From the NCBI GenBank assembly GCA_030656145.1, contig JAUSOF010000004.1, forward strand, positions 1-51,279: DNA of 51,279 nucleotides, in the 5' to 3' direction. Shown in pieces: positions 1-8,297 of this stretch (position 1 is its first letter; every line of letters begins with the position of its first letter). The translations under genes were made by a program, and so were the position numbers. Under the pieces are notes generated by a model, which was not told where the DNA came from, ran no database searches, and saw only the letters and a program-made list of their open reading frames with translations. The stretch is from Pseudomonas sp. GTDB lineage: Bacteria; Pseudomonadota; Gammaproteobacteria; Pseudomonadales; Pseudomonadaceae.

Positions 1-129
1 CTGCGGCGCGATTCTATTTGAGAAGCAGTTGCATTATCTTTCTAAAACGATGGATTTACCGCACATTTACACAGGTTCTTTCCCGACTATCTCGCCAGAA
101 GGTGTGGCATCCATGCGCCCGAGGCCATC
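1..129. other. Left edge of window, unassigned
   Basis: No gene can be identified here. One frame stays open from base 2 to a TAG at 131-133, but its codons are A/T-rich and unlike those of the neighbours, and the translation matches no family I know. A 19-base stretch at 20-38 matches 12 of 19 positions of the Fur consensus, so this may instead be the control region of a gene beyond the left edge. That is only a guess. Confidence 0.25.
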
Positions 130-175
130 GTAGGGTGCGCCTGCAGCGGGTGCTGGTGCGCACAGCGCACCCTAC
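130..175. repeat. REP element, GTAGGGTGCGC family
   Basis: This is an inverted repeat with arms GTAGGGTGCGC and GCGCACCCTAC around a short spacer. The same arms recur near 9195, 32705-32872, 46227-46522 and 50961-51016. Here the right arm supplies the TAG stop codon of the adjoining leftward oxidase gene (172-174). Confidence 0.8.
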
Positions 176-1284
176 TCATTGCTGCCCCTGAGCGATTGCA
201 GCGCCTGCGGGCCGATGCAGGACAGCTCGCGGCAGCCACTTAAGGCCATGCAGACCTCCAGCTCCTCGCGCAGCAGCTTGAGCAAATGCGCCACGCCCAG
301 CGCTCCGGCTGTGGCCAGGGCATGGATATAGGGCCGGCCGATCAGCACGGCGTCGGCGCCCAGCGCCAGGGCCTTGAACACATCGGTACCGCGCCGAATG
401 CCGCCATCCAGCAGAATCAGCGCCTCTGCGCCCAATTCGCCGCGGATGCCGGGCAAGGCGTTGAGCGCCGGCCACTGCGAATCCAGCACCCGGCCACCAT
501 GGTTGGAGACGATCACACCCGCCGCCCCCGTCTCTATTGCCAGGCGCGCATCGCCAGGATGCAGAATGCCTTTAAGCAGCACCGGCAAGCGGGTCTGCCG
601 GCATAGCCAGCGCACATCGTCCCAGGTCGGCGCGATGGCCAGCATGCTGTCGAAAACCGCGCTGCCACCAGGCGGCAGCTGAGGCACAACCGGCGGCTTG
701 GCGATATTCACCGCGGCTATGCCGTCCGGCAGGGCAAAGGCCGCACGCTGTTCGCGATTGCGCAGCCCCGACACCGGCGCATCCACCGTCAGCACCAAAG
801 CGCGATAACCCGCCGCCTCGGCACGTTGCGCCAGCGCCAGGGTCGCGGGCCCGTCGCCCTGCCAGTACAACTGGAACCACAGCGGCCCGGTCGCCGCCTC
901 AGCGACATCCTCCAGCGCCGTGGAAGCGAACGAGCTGAGCACCGCAGCGCCGCCCAGCACCCCGGCAGCCAGGGAGCTGGCCAGCTCGCCCTCGGCGTGA
1001 AACAGCTGCTGGTAGGCCACCGGCGCCAGCAGTATCGGGTGCTGCAACTCATCGCCCAGCAAGGTGCAGCGAGTATGCCCACCGCGCAGGTCGCGCAGCA
1101 GGCGCGGCACTATCGCCCAGTCGCGCCAGGCATCCAGATTGGCCTGGCAAGTCAGTTCGTCCGCCGCGCCGCCTTGCAGGTAGGCCAATGCATTGGCATC
1201 AAGGCGCGCCTGGGCATAGCGCTGGTAATCGCAGGCCGCGACCAGATCGGCCGGAATCGCGCTCAGGGGTTCGCTCAAGGTCAT
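172..1284 (-). CDS. FMN-dependent alpha-hydroxyacid oxidase/dehydrogenase (LldD/glycolate oxidase family)
   Basis: The 370-residue protein covers a full-length FMN alpha-hydroxyacid dehydrogenase TIM barrel, the family of lactate, glycolate and mandelate oxidising enzymes. Visible landmarks are the FMN-binding lysine at about residue 238 (LLKGILHP), the catalytic histidine 262 and substrate-binding arginine 265 in SNHGGR, and the phosphate-binding end of the barrel in LLDGGIRRGTD. The substrate cannot be read from the sequence, and both lactate oxidase and a 2-hydroxyacid dehydrogenase are possible. Its ATG lies one base beyond the piuC stop, so it is probably the last gene of the piuA-piuC transcript. 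An iron-starvation link for such an oxidase is unusual. The gene ends inside a REP element that provides its stop codon. Confidence 0.85.
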   Translation of the reverse strand: MTLSEPLSAIPADLVAACDYQRYAQARLDANALAYLQGGAADELTCQANLDAWRDWAIVPRLLRDLRGGHTRCTLLGDELQHPILLAPVAYQQLFHAEGELASSLAAGVLGGAAVLSSFASTALEDVAEAATGPLWFQLYWQGDGPATLALAQRAEAAGYRALVLTVDAPVSGLRNREQRAAFALPDGIAAVNIAKPPVVPQLPPGGSAVFDSMLAIAPTWDDVRWLCRQTRLPVLLKGILHPGDARLAIETGAAGVIVSNHGGRVLDSQWPALNALPGIRGELGAEALILLDGGIRRGTDVFKALALGADAVLIGRPYIHALATAGALGVAHLLKLLREELEVCMALSGCRELSCIGPQALQSLRGSNE

Positions 1285-1285
1285 T

Positions 1286-1969
1286 TCAGTCCGCCCACTG
1301 GCGCAGCAGGTTGTGGTAGGTGCCGGTCAGGCTCACCACCTCGTCACTGTCGCCCAGGTCGTGGCGCAGCTTGAGGATGGTCATGTCCAGGTCGAAGAGC
1401 ATCTTGCGCTGCCAGGCATCGCGCACCCGGCTTTGCGTCCAGAGGAAGGAGGCGATACGCGCGCCGCGGGTCACCGGTTCGACGCGGTGCAGACTGGTGG
1501 CCGGATAGATGATGGCATCGCCTGCTTCCAGCTTGATCTCGTGCTCGCCGTAGGTGTCCTCGACAATTAACTCGCCGCCGTCGTACTCGTCCGGCTCGCT
1601 GAGAAACACCGTGGTGGACACATCGGTGCGCACCTGATCCGCGCTGAAGCGATCGCGTTGCAGGGCGTTATCCACATGGTTGCCATAGCGACCACCGCCG
1701 CTGTAGCAGTTGAACATTGGCGGCAGCATCTGCCGCGGCAACACTGCGGAAACGAACAACGGATGACGTGCCAGGGCATCGGCCACGCGCTGCGCCAGCC
1801 CGGCAAAGGCCGGGGAATCGGCTGGGAACTGCAGATTCTGCTTGAGACTTGCCGCCTGGGCGCCGGACGTCTGCACGCCATCGACCCAGGCATGGGCCGC
1901 CAGCTCGGTACGCAGCGCGGCGACGTCCTGTTTACTCAACACTTGGGGGATATGCAGCAGCATCGACAT
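1286..1969 (-). CDS. piuC: PKHD-type Fe(II)/2-oxoglutarate hydroxylase PiuC
   Basis: This 227-residue protein belongs to the PiuC/YbiX family of Fe(II)- and 2-oxoglutarate-dependent dioxygenases that accompany catecholate siderophore receptors. The iron triad is complete: His98 and Asp100 in GNHVD, and His161 in SLHRVEP. Arg171 would bind the 2-oxoglutarate carboxylate. The physiological substrate of the family is not settled; processing of the siderophore or of a protein have both been considered. It lies 71 bases downstream of the piuA-type receptor on the same strand and one base before the hydroxyacid oxidase. The start ATG at 1969 follows an AGAGAG ribosome binding site; a second ATG two codons later is possible. 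Confidence 0.92.
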   Translation of the reverse strand: MSMLLHIPQVLSKQDVAALRTELAAHAWVDGVQTSGAQAASLKQNLQFPADSPAFAGLAQRVADALARHPLFVSAVLPRQMLPPMFNCYSGGGRYGNHVDNALQRDRFSADQVRTDVSTTVFLSEPDEYDGGELIVEDTYGEHEIKLEAGDAIIYPATSLHRVEPVTRGARIASFLWTQSRVRDAWQRKMLFDLDMTILKLRHDLGDSDEVVSLTGTYHNLLRQWAD

Positions 1970-1994
1970 TCTCTCTACACGTATAGAAATGCAA

Positions 1995-2020
1995 GAAGCC
2001 CGCGCTTGCGCGCAGGCTTC
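1995..2020 (-). terminator. Intercistronic hairpin between piuA and piuC
   Basis: Eleven-base arms (GAAGCCTGCGC and its partner, one G-U pair) close a four-base loop. On the coding strand the hairpin is followed by only a modestly T-rich stretch. It could be a leaky terminator, or a 3' stabiliser that makes receptor mRNA more abundant than piuC mRNA. Confidence 0.55.
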
Positions 2021-2040
2021 AGCTACGGCTGGTCGCTCTA

Positions 2041-4296
2041 TCAGAAACTGAGTTCGGTGGTGAACATCGCCGAACGCGGCGCGCCGAGGCGGGCACGGGC
2101 GCCGCTGTTGTTCAGCGACTCGATGTAGTCCTCATCGAACAGGTTGTACAGGTTCACCCGCAGGTTGACGTTGTCATTGACGCGGTAGGCGACCATGGCG
2201 TCCGCCACCCAGTAGGACGGGATGGACGGCATATTCTGGGTAGCCAGATTAGCGCCGGCGGTGATTACCCTATCCTGCTCGGACACATAGCGCGCGCCGC
2301 CGCCCAGGGTCAGATCGCCCAGGGAGTAGGAGGTCCACAGGGTCGCGGTCAGGTCAGGCGACCAGCGCACGCCGCTGTTCTCGGCAGAGGTACTGAACTG
2401 GTCGATCTGCTTGGTTTCCATGTGGGCGATACCGGCTGAAACCTGCCAGAAGTTGCTCAGTTGGCCGACCACCCCCAGCTCGACGCCATCGACCCGGGTC
2501 TTGCCTTCCTGGAAGTAGGTAGCGGTGAAGGAGTCGTAACTGACCTGATTGGCGTTTTCGGTGCGGTAGGCCGCCAGGGTCAGCGCCAGGCGCTCATCCA
2601 GCAGGTTCCACTTGGTGCCCAGTTCAACGTGCTCGGTTTCCTGCGGATCCAGACCGACCTGCTCGTTGGACGAGGAAGTAGCGGAGGTCGCGGCCAGGTT
2701 GAAGTTGCCGCTGCCCGGCGGGGTCATCGAGTTGGCGTAAGACAAATAGATGCTGCCGTTTTCCAGCGGCTTGAACACCACGCCGGCGTTCCAGCTGGTC
2801 AGGTCACCCGACTCGTAGGCACTGCGCGGTACCAGCGCACCACTGGCCAGGGCCGCGCTGTCGGTCTCGGTGCGGAAGTGCTCGAAACGCACGCCGCCAT
2901 TGAGCAGCCACTGCTCATTCAGGTGCAGGGTATCGAACACATAGAGCGCTGCGGTCTTGGTTTCGCCGTCGGTGTTGACGCCGGTCTTGTAGGGGTCGCC
3001 AAGCGCGTCGTGAGCGTTCGGGTTGTACAGGTCGGCGGGCGTAACTGGCACCGCCGCGTAGGCCACGCCGTTGATGGTCTGGGCGGTGGTAGCGTACCCG
3101 CGGTTGGTCTGCTTCTCGCTCATCAGCTCGAGGCCCGCAGCCAGCTCGTTGCGCAGACCGAAGGTGTCGAACGCGGCGTTCAGGCTGGTCTGATTGGCGA
3201 GAATCTGGTTCTCCTGGTCGACCACCTGACGCGAGCGAGCCACGGTCCAATCTGCGGGGTTAGCCGAGGCATTGGTAGCCAGGGCGTTGGTACCGGTGAG
3301 GGTGCGGTCGTTATTGCTGCGGCCCCAGCGCGACAGGTTGCGCAGGGTCAGGGCGTCATTGAAATCGTGCTCAAACTTGACGCTGAACATATCGCCGTCG
3401 ATGCGCTCGGAGTCGCCCTTGGCGCCATAGTAGTTCTCGGTATCGACCTTGCCGCCGGCATTCAACGCGGCATTGGCATTATAGAAACCCTGCATGCCGA
3501 TAGTGGGAATACCGCCATCCGGGGTGTTGTCCTGACGTACGTGCTGGGAATAGACATATACCCGGGTGGCGGTGTCCAAACCGAAGGCGATGGCAGGCGC
3601 CACGCCGTAGCTGCTGTTATCCACATAATCGCGGCCATCAACATCGCCCGCGCGACGCATCAGGTTCAGACGCAAGGCCGAGTTGTCTCCCAGTTGCCGG
3701 TTGATATCGGCGGTCAGGTTGCTCTTGTCTGCCGTGCCGTAGCCGACGGTGCCGAAGGTTTCGTTGGTCAGGGTCGGCAGCTTGGAGATCAGGTTGATAT
3801 AACCGGACGACGCGCCGCGGCCGATATCCGAGCCCGCCGCGCCCTTCACCACCTCGACCTGCTCGAGGTTGAACACATCACGGCTGACCGCACCAAGGTC
3901 ACGCACACCGTCGACGAAGGTCGAGTTCTGCGTGGAGAAGCCGCGCATCATAAAGGTGTCGCCGGCTGAAGTATTGCCGTTCTCGCCCAGCTGCATGGTA
4001 ATGCCGGGAGTGTTGCGCAGCGCTTCCATCAGGCTGCCCGCCCCCTGCTCGCGGAGCACTTCCTTCTTGATTACCTGAATGGTTTTCGGTGTATCGAGCA
4101 ACGGTTGGGTCAGCTTGGTGTTGGCACTCCTGTTCGCCTTGTAAGGCGCTTCGGCTTTGGAAGTCACGACCATCTCGGGCAGGTTCAACTCCCCCCCAGC
4201 AGCCTCGGTCTGGGCAAAAGCTACAGCGGGGAGAGCGGCAGCGATCAACGCGGCCAGGTGACTCACTTTATGGTGCTTGCGACTACGGATTGTCAT
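2041..4296 (-). CDS. piuA: TonB-dependent catecholate siderophore receptor (PiuA/Fiu type)
   Basis: This outer membrane ferric-siderophore receptor has about 751 residues from the chosen start. It has a signal peptide ending near AFAQ, a TonB-box-like stretch (PEMVVTSKA), an N-terminal plug with the FMMRGFS and RGASSGYINL landmarks, and a C-terminal beta-barrel ending in the typical aromatic residue (TELSF). The closest named relatives I recognise are Fiu of E. coli and PiuA/PirA of Pseudomonas, known entry routes for siderophore-antibiotic conjugates. The ATG at 4296 is preferred over an upstream in-frame codon because a GGGGA ribosome binding site lies 8 bases before it and the signal peptide then starts naturally (MTIRSRKHH). 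The following piuC gene supports the assignment. A Fur box at 4388-4406 points to iron repression. Confidence 0.92.
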   Translation of the reverse strand: MTIRSRKHHKVSHLAALIAAALPAVAFAQTEAAGGELNLPEMVVTSKAEAPYKANRSANTKLTQPLLDTPKTIQVIKKEVLREQGAGSLMEALRNTPGITMQLGENGNTSAGDTFMMRGFSTQNSTFVDGVRDLGAVSRDVFNLEQVEVVKGAAGSDIGRGASSGYINLISKLPTLTNETFGTVGYGTADKSNLTADINRQLGDNSALRLNLMRRAGDVDGRDYVDNSSYGVAPAIAFGLDTATRVYVYSQHVRQDNTPDGGIPTIGMQGFYNANAALNAGGKVDTENYYGAKGDSERIDGDMFSVKFEHDFNDALTLRNLSRWGRSNNDRTLTGTNALATNASANPADWTVARSRQVVDQENQILANQTSLNAAFDTFGLRNELAAGLELMSEKQTNRGYATTAQTINGVAYAAVPVTPADLYNPNAHDALGDPYKTGVNTDGETKTAALYVFDTLHLNEQWLLNGGVRFEHFRTETDSAALASGALVPRSAYESGDLTSWNAGVVFKPLENGSIYLSYANSMTPPGSGNFNLAATSATSSSNEQVGLDPQETEHVELGTKWNLLDERLALTLAAYRTENANQVSYDSFTATYFQEGKTRVDGVELGVVGQLSNFWQVSAGIAHMETKQIDQFSTSAENSGVRWSPDLTATLWTSYSLGDLTLGGGARYVSEQDRVITAGANLATQNMPSIPSYWVADAMVAYRVNDNVNLRVNLYNLFDEDYIESLNNSGARARLGAPRSAMFTTELSF

Positions 4297-4387
4297 TGTT
4301 GTCCCCAACGGAAAGGCGCCCTCCCCGCACCGCAAGCTGGCGACGCCGAAGGAGGAGCAAGGCAGGCAAGAGTGAAGCGCTGCGCAT

Positions 4388-4406
4388 GCTAATGATTCTC
4401 ATAAAC
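4388..4406 (-). promoter_or_regulatory. Fur box upstream of piuA
   Basis: The 19 bases match 14 of 19 positions of the Fur consensus (core TAATGATTCTCAT). The box lies 92 bases upstream of the piuA start, in the 394-base gap between the two divergent receptor genes (4297-4690). The rest of the gap holds no gene. Near 4628-4660, before the rightward receptor, there is an A/T-rich stretch with only a weak Fur-like match. Confidence 0.75.
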
Positions 4407-4690
4407 AAGGGCAATGACTTCTCGATAACATTTTGAAATATTTACTGCACCCGCCAATCCAGCCCGCTCCTCGCGCCTACTGCAGCGCACCGCCGGCATG
4501 CGCCAGACCCACATAGCGACGCCATAACCATGAGCGTCAGCAGCGTGACAGCCACTCCCACTGCATCACCCAGCGCTCACCAATCGCGACGCAAGCGCAG
4601 TCTACAAATGAAACAGTTTCTCAAACAGAATTGCATATGCTTATAATTCGCATCACCTAAGTCATCCCGCCCACTGCCCGGAGCTTTCCG

Positions 4691-6925
4691 ATGTTGCACG
4701 CCCTACCCCGCACTTCCTTGGCCAGCGCCATTGCTCTGGCCAGCGTCTTCGCCGCCAGCGCCCACGCCAACGAGCCGATAGCGCTAAAAGACGTCGTAGT
4801 GAGTGCATCAGGATTCGAACAGAAAATTACCGAAGCACCGGCCAGCATCAGCGTGATCAGCCAGGAAGACCTGCAGCAGAAGCGCTACAGCAACTTGGCC
4901 CAGGCCCTGGAAGACGTCGAAGGCGTCGACGTGCGCCAGGGCACCGGCAAGACCGGCGGCCTGAATATCAGCATTCGCGGTTTGCCAAGCGAGTACACCC
5001 TGATCCTGATCGATGGCCGCCGGCAGAACACCGCGGGCAACGTCACGCCCAACGGCTTCAACGAAACCGCCACCAGCTTTATGCCGCCAATGTCAGCCAT
5101 TGAGCGTATCGAAGTAGTCCGCGGCCCGATGTCGACTCTTTACGGCTCCGACGCCATGGGCGGCGTGGTCAATATCATCACCAAGAAAGTCGCCAAGCAA
5201 TGGGGCGCGGCGATCAGCCTGGATCACACCTTCCAGGAAAACCGCGACTACGGCGAAACCAGCAGCACCAGCCTGTATGCCAGCGGTCCGGTGATCGACA
5301 ACCTGCTCGGCCTGGCCGTACGCGGCAACGTGTTTGATCGGGGCGAGTCCGATCTGACCTTCGATGACGATTCGACCGTCAGCAAGCGCGGCGCCTCGCC
5401 GGTGGAAGGCCGCAACTACACCGCCGGCGCTCGACTGACCCTGACCCCACATGAGAATCACGACTTCTCTCTGGACGTCGAGCAAGGCCGTCAGGTCTAC
5501 AACAACGACGACTGTCAGCTCGGCACACTGGACGGCAAAAGCGCCGGCAGCGCGGTCGACGGCTGCAGCGTCAACCGCCCCACACTGATCAACGGCTACG
5601 ACGACGAACTGGTCTTCGAGCGCGATCAGTTCGCCCTCAGCCACACTGCCCGCCTCGGCTTCGGCACCCTGGACAGCAGCCTGACCCATAACACCACCGA
5701 AACCATCGGCCGCACCATTCCCGGCACCCGTGGCGTGGCTTATACCGGCTACCCGAACATAGTGGCCGGTGATGACCGTGAGCTGAAATCCACCGACCTG
5801 ATCGTCGACAGCAAGCTGGTCAGCCCGCTTGGCGACTCGCACATCGCCACCATCGGCGGTCAGTACTGGGACGCCGATGTCACCGATGGCATTGCCTCGG
5901 AAGAGTTTCAGCAAACCTCCTGGGCTCTGTTTGCCGAAGACGAATGGCGCCTGCGCCACGACTTGGCCCTGACCTTGGGCGCCCGCTACGAAGACCACGA
6001 AGCCTTCGGCGGCCACATCAGTCCGCGTGCCTACCTGGTGTGGAACACCAACGAAAACTGGACCATGAAAGGCGGTATCAGCCGTGGCTATAAAACCCCG
6101 ACCCTGAACCAGCTGCATGACGGCATCAACGGCGTGACCGCCCAGGGACGCACCATCACCATTGGCAGCCCGGATCTGGAACCGGAAATCACTACCAACA
6201 CCGAGTTCGGCCTGTACTTCGACAATCTGGCCGGTTTCGATGCCAACGCCACCCTGTTCCACAACGCGTTCAAGGACAAGATCGACAGCGGTACGCCACT
6301 GGCCAACTGCAACTTCACCGCCAACCCGAACCAGCCAGGTTGCGTGAGCCTGGGTAGCGGCTTCACCCAGGAGAACTTCTCCCAGAGCGTCAATATCGGC
6401 GAAGCCGAAACCCAGGGCCTGGAGCTGGCAGGCGGCTGGCAGTTCGCCCCAGCCTGGAAGCTGGCGATGAATTACACCTACACCGACAGCGAACAGAAGA
6501 GCGGCATCAACCAGGGCGCACCGCTGACCAACACCCCGGAGCATATGGCCCATGCGCGCCTGAGCTGGACCACTACCGATCGCCTGACCCTGTGGTTCAA
6601 GGGTGAATACCGTGGCGAACGCGCGCGCTTTACCGACAAATACCAAAACCTCACGGCGGCCAACCAGGCGCTGCAGGACCAGGTCGGCGACCTTAACGCT
6701 TACGAGGTGTTCCATCTCGGCGGCTCGTACAGAGCGTCTGAGAACCTGACGCTGAACGCCACCCTGTACAACGCCTTCGACAAGGACTTCACCAAGGGCA
6801 ATACCTACACCACCAACACTGGAGCGAACGGCTGGGCCTCCAGCTACATCCAGAGCGCCGCAGCCACCACCGGCACCCTGGAGGAAGGCCGCCGCCTGTG
6901 GTTGTCGGCCAACCTTACCTTCTAA
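4691..6925 (+). CDS. TonB-dependent siderophore receptor (FepA/IrgA/CirA group)
   Basis: The 744-residue outer membrane receptor has a signal peptide (cleavage near AHA-NE), a TonB-box region (LKDVVVSASG), a plug domain with LIDGRRQ and RGPMSTLYGSDAMGG, and a barrel ending in LSANLTF. The plug signature places it with enterobactin and catechol receptors of the FepA/IrgA/CirA type; the ligand cannot be told. GGAG precedes the ATG by 8 bases. It is transcribed divergently from piuA and closed by its own terminator at 6950-6978. It is a paralogue of the receptor at 11120-13219, and the plug motifs are almost identical in both. Confidence 0.92.
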   Translation: MLHALPRTSLASAIALASVFAASAHANEPIALKDVVVSASGFEQKITEAPASISVISQEDLQQKRYSNLAQALEDVEGVDVRQGTGKTGGLNISIRGLPSEYTLILIDGRRQNTAGNVTPNGFNETATSFMPPMSAIERIEVVRGPMSTLYGSDAMGGVVNIITKKVAKQWGAAISLDHTFQENRDYGETSSTSLYASGPVIDNLLGLAVRGNVFDRGESDLTFDDDSTVSKRGASPVEGRNYTAGARLTLTPHENHDFSLDVEQGRQVYNNDDCQLGTLDGKSAGSAVDGCSVNRPTLINGYDDELVFERDQFALSHTARLGFGTLDSSLTHNTTETIGRTIPGTRGVAYTGYPNIVAGDDRELKSTDLIVDSKLVSPLGDSHIATIGGQYWDADVTDGIASEEFQQTSWALFAEDEWRLRHDLALTLGARYEDHEAFGGHISPRAYLVWNTNENWTMKGGISRGYKTPTLNQLHDGINGVTAQGRTITIGSPDLEPEITTNTEFGLYFDNLAGFDANATLFHNAFKDKIDSGTPLANCNFTANPNQPGCVSLGSGFTQENFSQSVNIGEAETQGLELAGGWQFAPAWKLAMNYTYTDSEQKSGINQGAPLTNTPEHMAHARLSWTTTDRLTLWFKGEYRGERARFTDKYQNLTAANQALQDQVGDLNAYEVFHLGGSYRASENLTLNATLYNAFDKDFTKGNTYTTNTGANGWASSYIQSAAATTGTLEEGRRLWLSANLTF

Positions 6926-6949
6926 ACCAAGCCCGTCTCTCTAGCAAAG

Positions 6950-6978
6950 CCCGCCACCCTCAAAGCTGGCGGGTTTTT
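6950..6978 (+). terminator. Rho-independent terminator after the receptor gene
   Basis: A 7-base stem (CCCGCCA/TGGCGGG) with a 10-base loop is followed by TTTTT. It separates the receptor from the PepSY-DUF2271-DUF4198-reductase unit, which must therefore have its own promoter. Confidence 0.8.
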
Positions 6979-7015
6979 GCTTTGCCTGCGCACCCATAAT
7001 ACGAATGTATATTAT

Positions 7016-7031
7016 TGGTAAATTATTACCA
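7016..7031 (+). promoter_or_regulatory. Palindromic operator candidate before the PepSY unit
   Basis: TGGTAA-N4-TTACCA is a perfect inverted repeat in an A/T-rich stretch 70 bases before the first gene of the unit. It resembles a Fur site with two symmetric G/C substitutions, so Fur or another metal regulator could bind. The binding protein is an inference. Confidence 0.5.
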
Positions 7032-7100
7032 TTCAACAAACTGTCACCCTTAAAATCCCCCACCTGAAGACCGACCACATATAGCCGGCTCATTACTGAA

Positions 7101-7715
7101 ATGTTTATGCACAGAATTCACATACGTCCCTGGCTTGGCACCCTGCGCCAATGGCACTGGATCAGCTCAGCTTTATGCCTGATAGGCATGCTGCTCTTCG
7201 CCATTACCGGCATCACCCTCAACCACGCGGCGCAGATCGAAGCCAAACCGCAGGTACTCAACCAGCAGGCGCAATTGCCCGAACGCCTGCGTGTCGAGTT
7301 ACAGGAGAAAACACCCACCCAAGGTCTGCCGCTGGCCCTGCGCCAATGGCTGGAAGGCGAACTGGCCCTGCGCCTGGACGCTCGCACCGCGGAATGGTCG
7401 GACGCCGAGTTGTACATCGGCCTGCCACGCCCCGGCGGCGATGCCTGGCTGAGCCTGGATATCGAGTCCGGCGCATTGGAGTACGAGTCCACCGATCGCG
7501 GCTGGATCGCCTACCTCAACGACCTGCACAAGGGCCGCAACACCGGCAGCGCCTGGTCCTGGTTCATCGATGTATTCGCCGGTCTCTGCGTGCTGTTCAG
7601 CCTCAGCGGCCTGCTCTTGCTGCAACGCTATGCCGGTGCGCGCCCCAGCACCTGGCCGCTGGTTGCCCTCGGCCTGGTACTCCCGGCCCTGCTGGCTTTG
7701 CTGTTTATTCATTAA
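7101..7715 (+). CDS. PepSY-associated transmembrane protein
   Basis: The 204-residue inner membrane protein has an N-terminal transmembrane segment (about residues 20-42), a periplasmic region with the conserved DLHKGRNTG and WSWFIDVFAG motifs of the PepSY-associated TM family, and two C-terminal membrane helices. Relatives are associated with siderophore uptake and ferric reduction, and the gene context here agrees. The start ATG at 7101 has only a weak ribosome binding site; ATG at 7107 is an alternative. It begins a four-gene unit with DUF2271, DUF4198 and the flavodoxin reductase. In P. aeruginosa PiuB, as I recall, PepSY-like and flavodoxin-reductase parts are joined in one protein, whereas here they are separate genes. 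Confidence 0.8.
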   Translation: MFMHRIHIRPWLGTLRQWHWISSALCLIGMLLFAITGITLNHAAQIEAKPQVLNQQAQLPERLRVELQEKTPTQGLPLALRQWLEGELALRLDARTAEWSDAELYIGLPRPGGDAWLSLDIESGALEYESTDRGWIAYLNDLHKGRNTGSAWSWFIDVFAGLCVLFSLSGLLLLQRYAGARPSTWPLVALGLVLPALLALLFIH

Positions 7716-7725
7716 GGACATAGCT

Positions 7726-8238
7726 ATGCCAAAACGCCTGTTACTGCCCCTGTGCGCCCTACTCAGCACCCCGCTCCTGGCCGCCGAACTGCAGCTCAGC
7801 GTGGAAATCCCGCGCCTGCAGGTGGCCGAATACCACCGCCCCTATGTGGCGATCTGGCTGGAGCAACCGGATCAGAAGCACGTCGCCAACCTGGCAGTCT
7901 GGTACGACCAGAAGCTGAAGGACAAAGAAGGCGAAAAATGGCTCAAGGACATGCGCCAGTGGTGGCGCAAAAGCGGCCGCAGCCTGGAGATGCCCGTCGA
8001 TGGCGTCAGCGGAGCCACTCGCGCCGTGGGCAGCCACAGCCTGACCTTCTCCAGCAGCCAGCCGCCACTGCAGGCGCTCGCCGCCGGCGACTACCAACTG
8101 GTGATCGAAGCCGCCCGTGAAGTCGGCGGTCGCGAACTGCTGCGCCTGCCTTTCAGCTGGCCGCCGCAACAGGCTGCCGAGCTTAGTGCTCAAGGCGCAA
8201 CCGAACTGGGCAAGGTCACCCTGCAACTTACCCCCTGA
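7726..8238 (+). CDS. DUF2271 periplasmic protein
   Basis: A 170-residue exported protein with a signal peptide (MPKRLLLPLC to LLAA) and a DUF2271 domain with the landmarks YVAIWLEQPD, VWYDQKLKDKEGEKWL and DGVSGATRAVG. Its biochemical role is unknown; the family regularly sits between PepSY proteins and TonB receptors. The start at 7726 is chosen because AAGGA lies 9 bases upstream and the signal peptide begins there; the same frame is open further upstream but overlaps the PepSY gene. The gap to the preceding gene is 10 bases, so the two are co-transcribed. Confidence 0.85.
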   Translation: MPKRLLLPLCALLSTPLLAAELQLSVEIPRLQVAEYHRPYVAIWLEQPDQKHVANLAVWYDQKLKDKEGEKWLKDMRQWWRKSGRSLEMPVDGVSGATRAVGSHSLTFSSSQPPLQALAAGDYQLVIEAAREVGGRELLRLPFSWPPQQAAELSAQGATELGKVTLQLTP

Positions 8239-8297
8239 CCCCTGGTTATTAAATTCTTAGCTATTCATTTATCAGCTACTCATTAAGGAAGCCCGCC

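Noticed and set aside
2..133. C-terminal fragment of a gene crossing the left edge
   Set aside because: The open frame is short, A/T-rich in codon use, matches no known family, and its stop is the TAG of a REP arm; too weak to call.
2461..3969. A 502-codon open frame opposite the piuA-type receptor
   Set aside because: Antisense shadow of a receptor gene with signal peptide, plug and barrel in the real frame.
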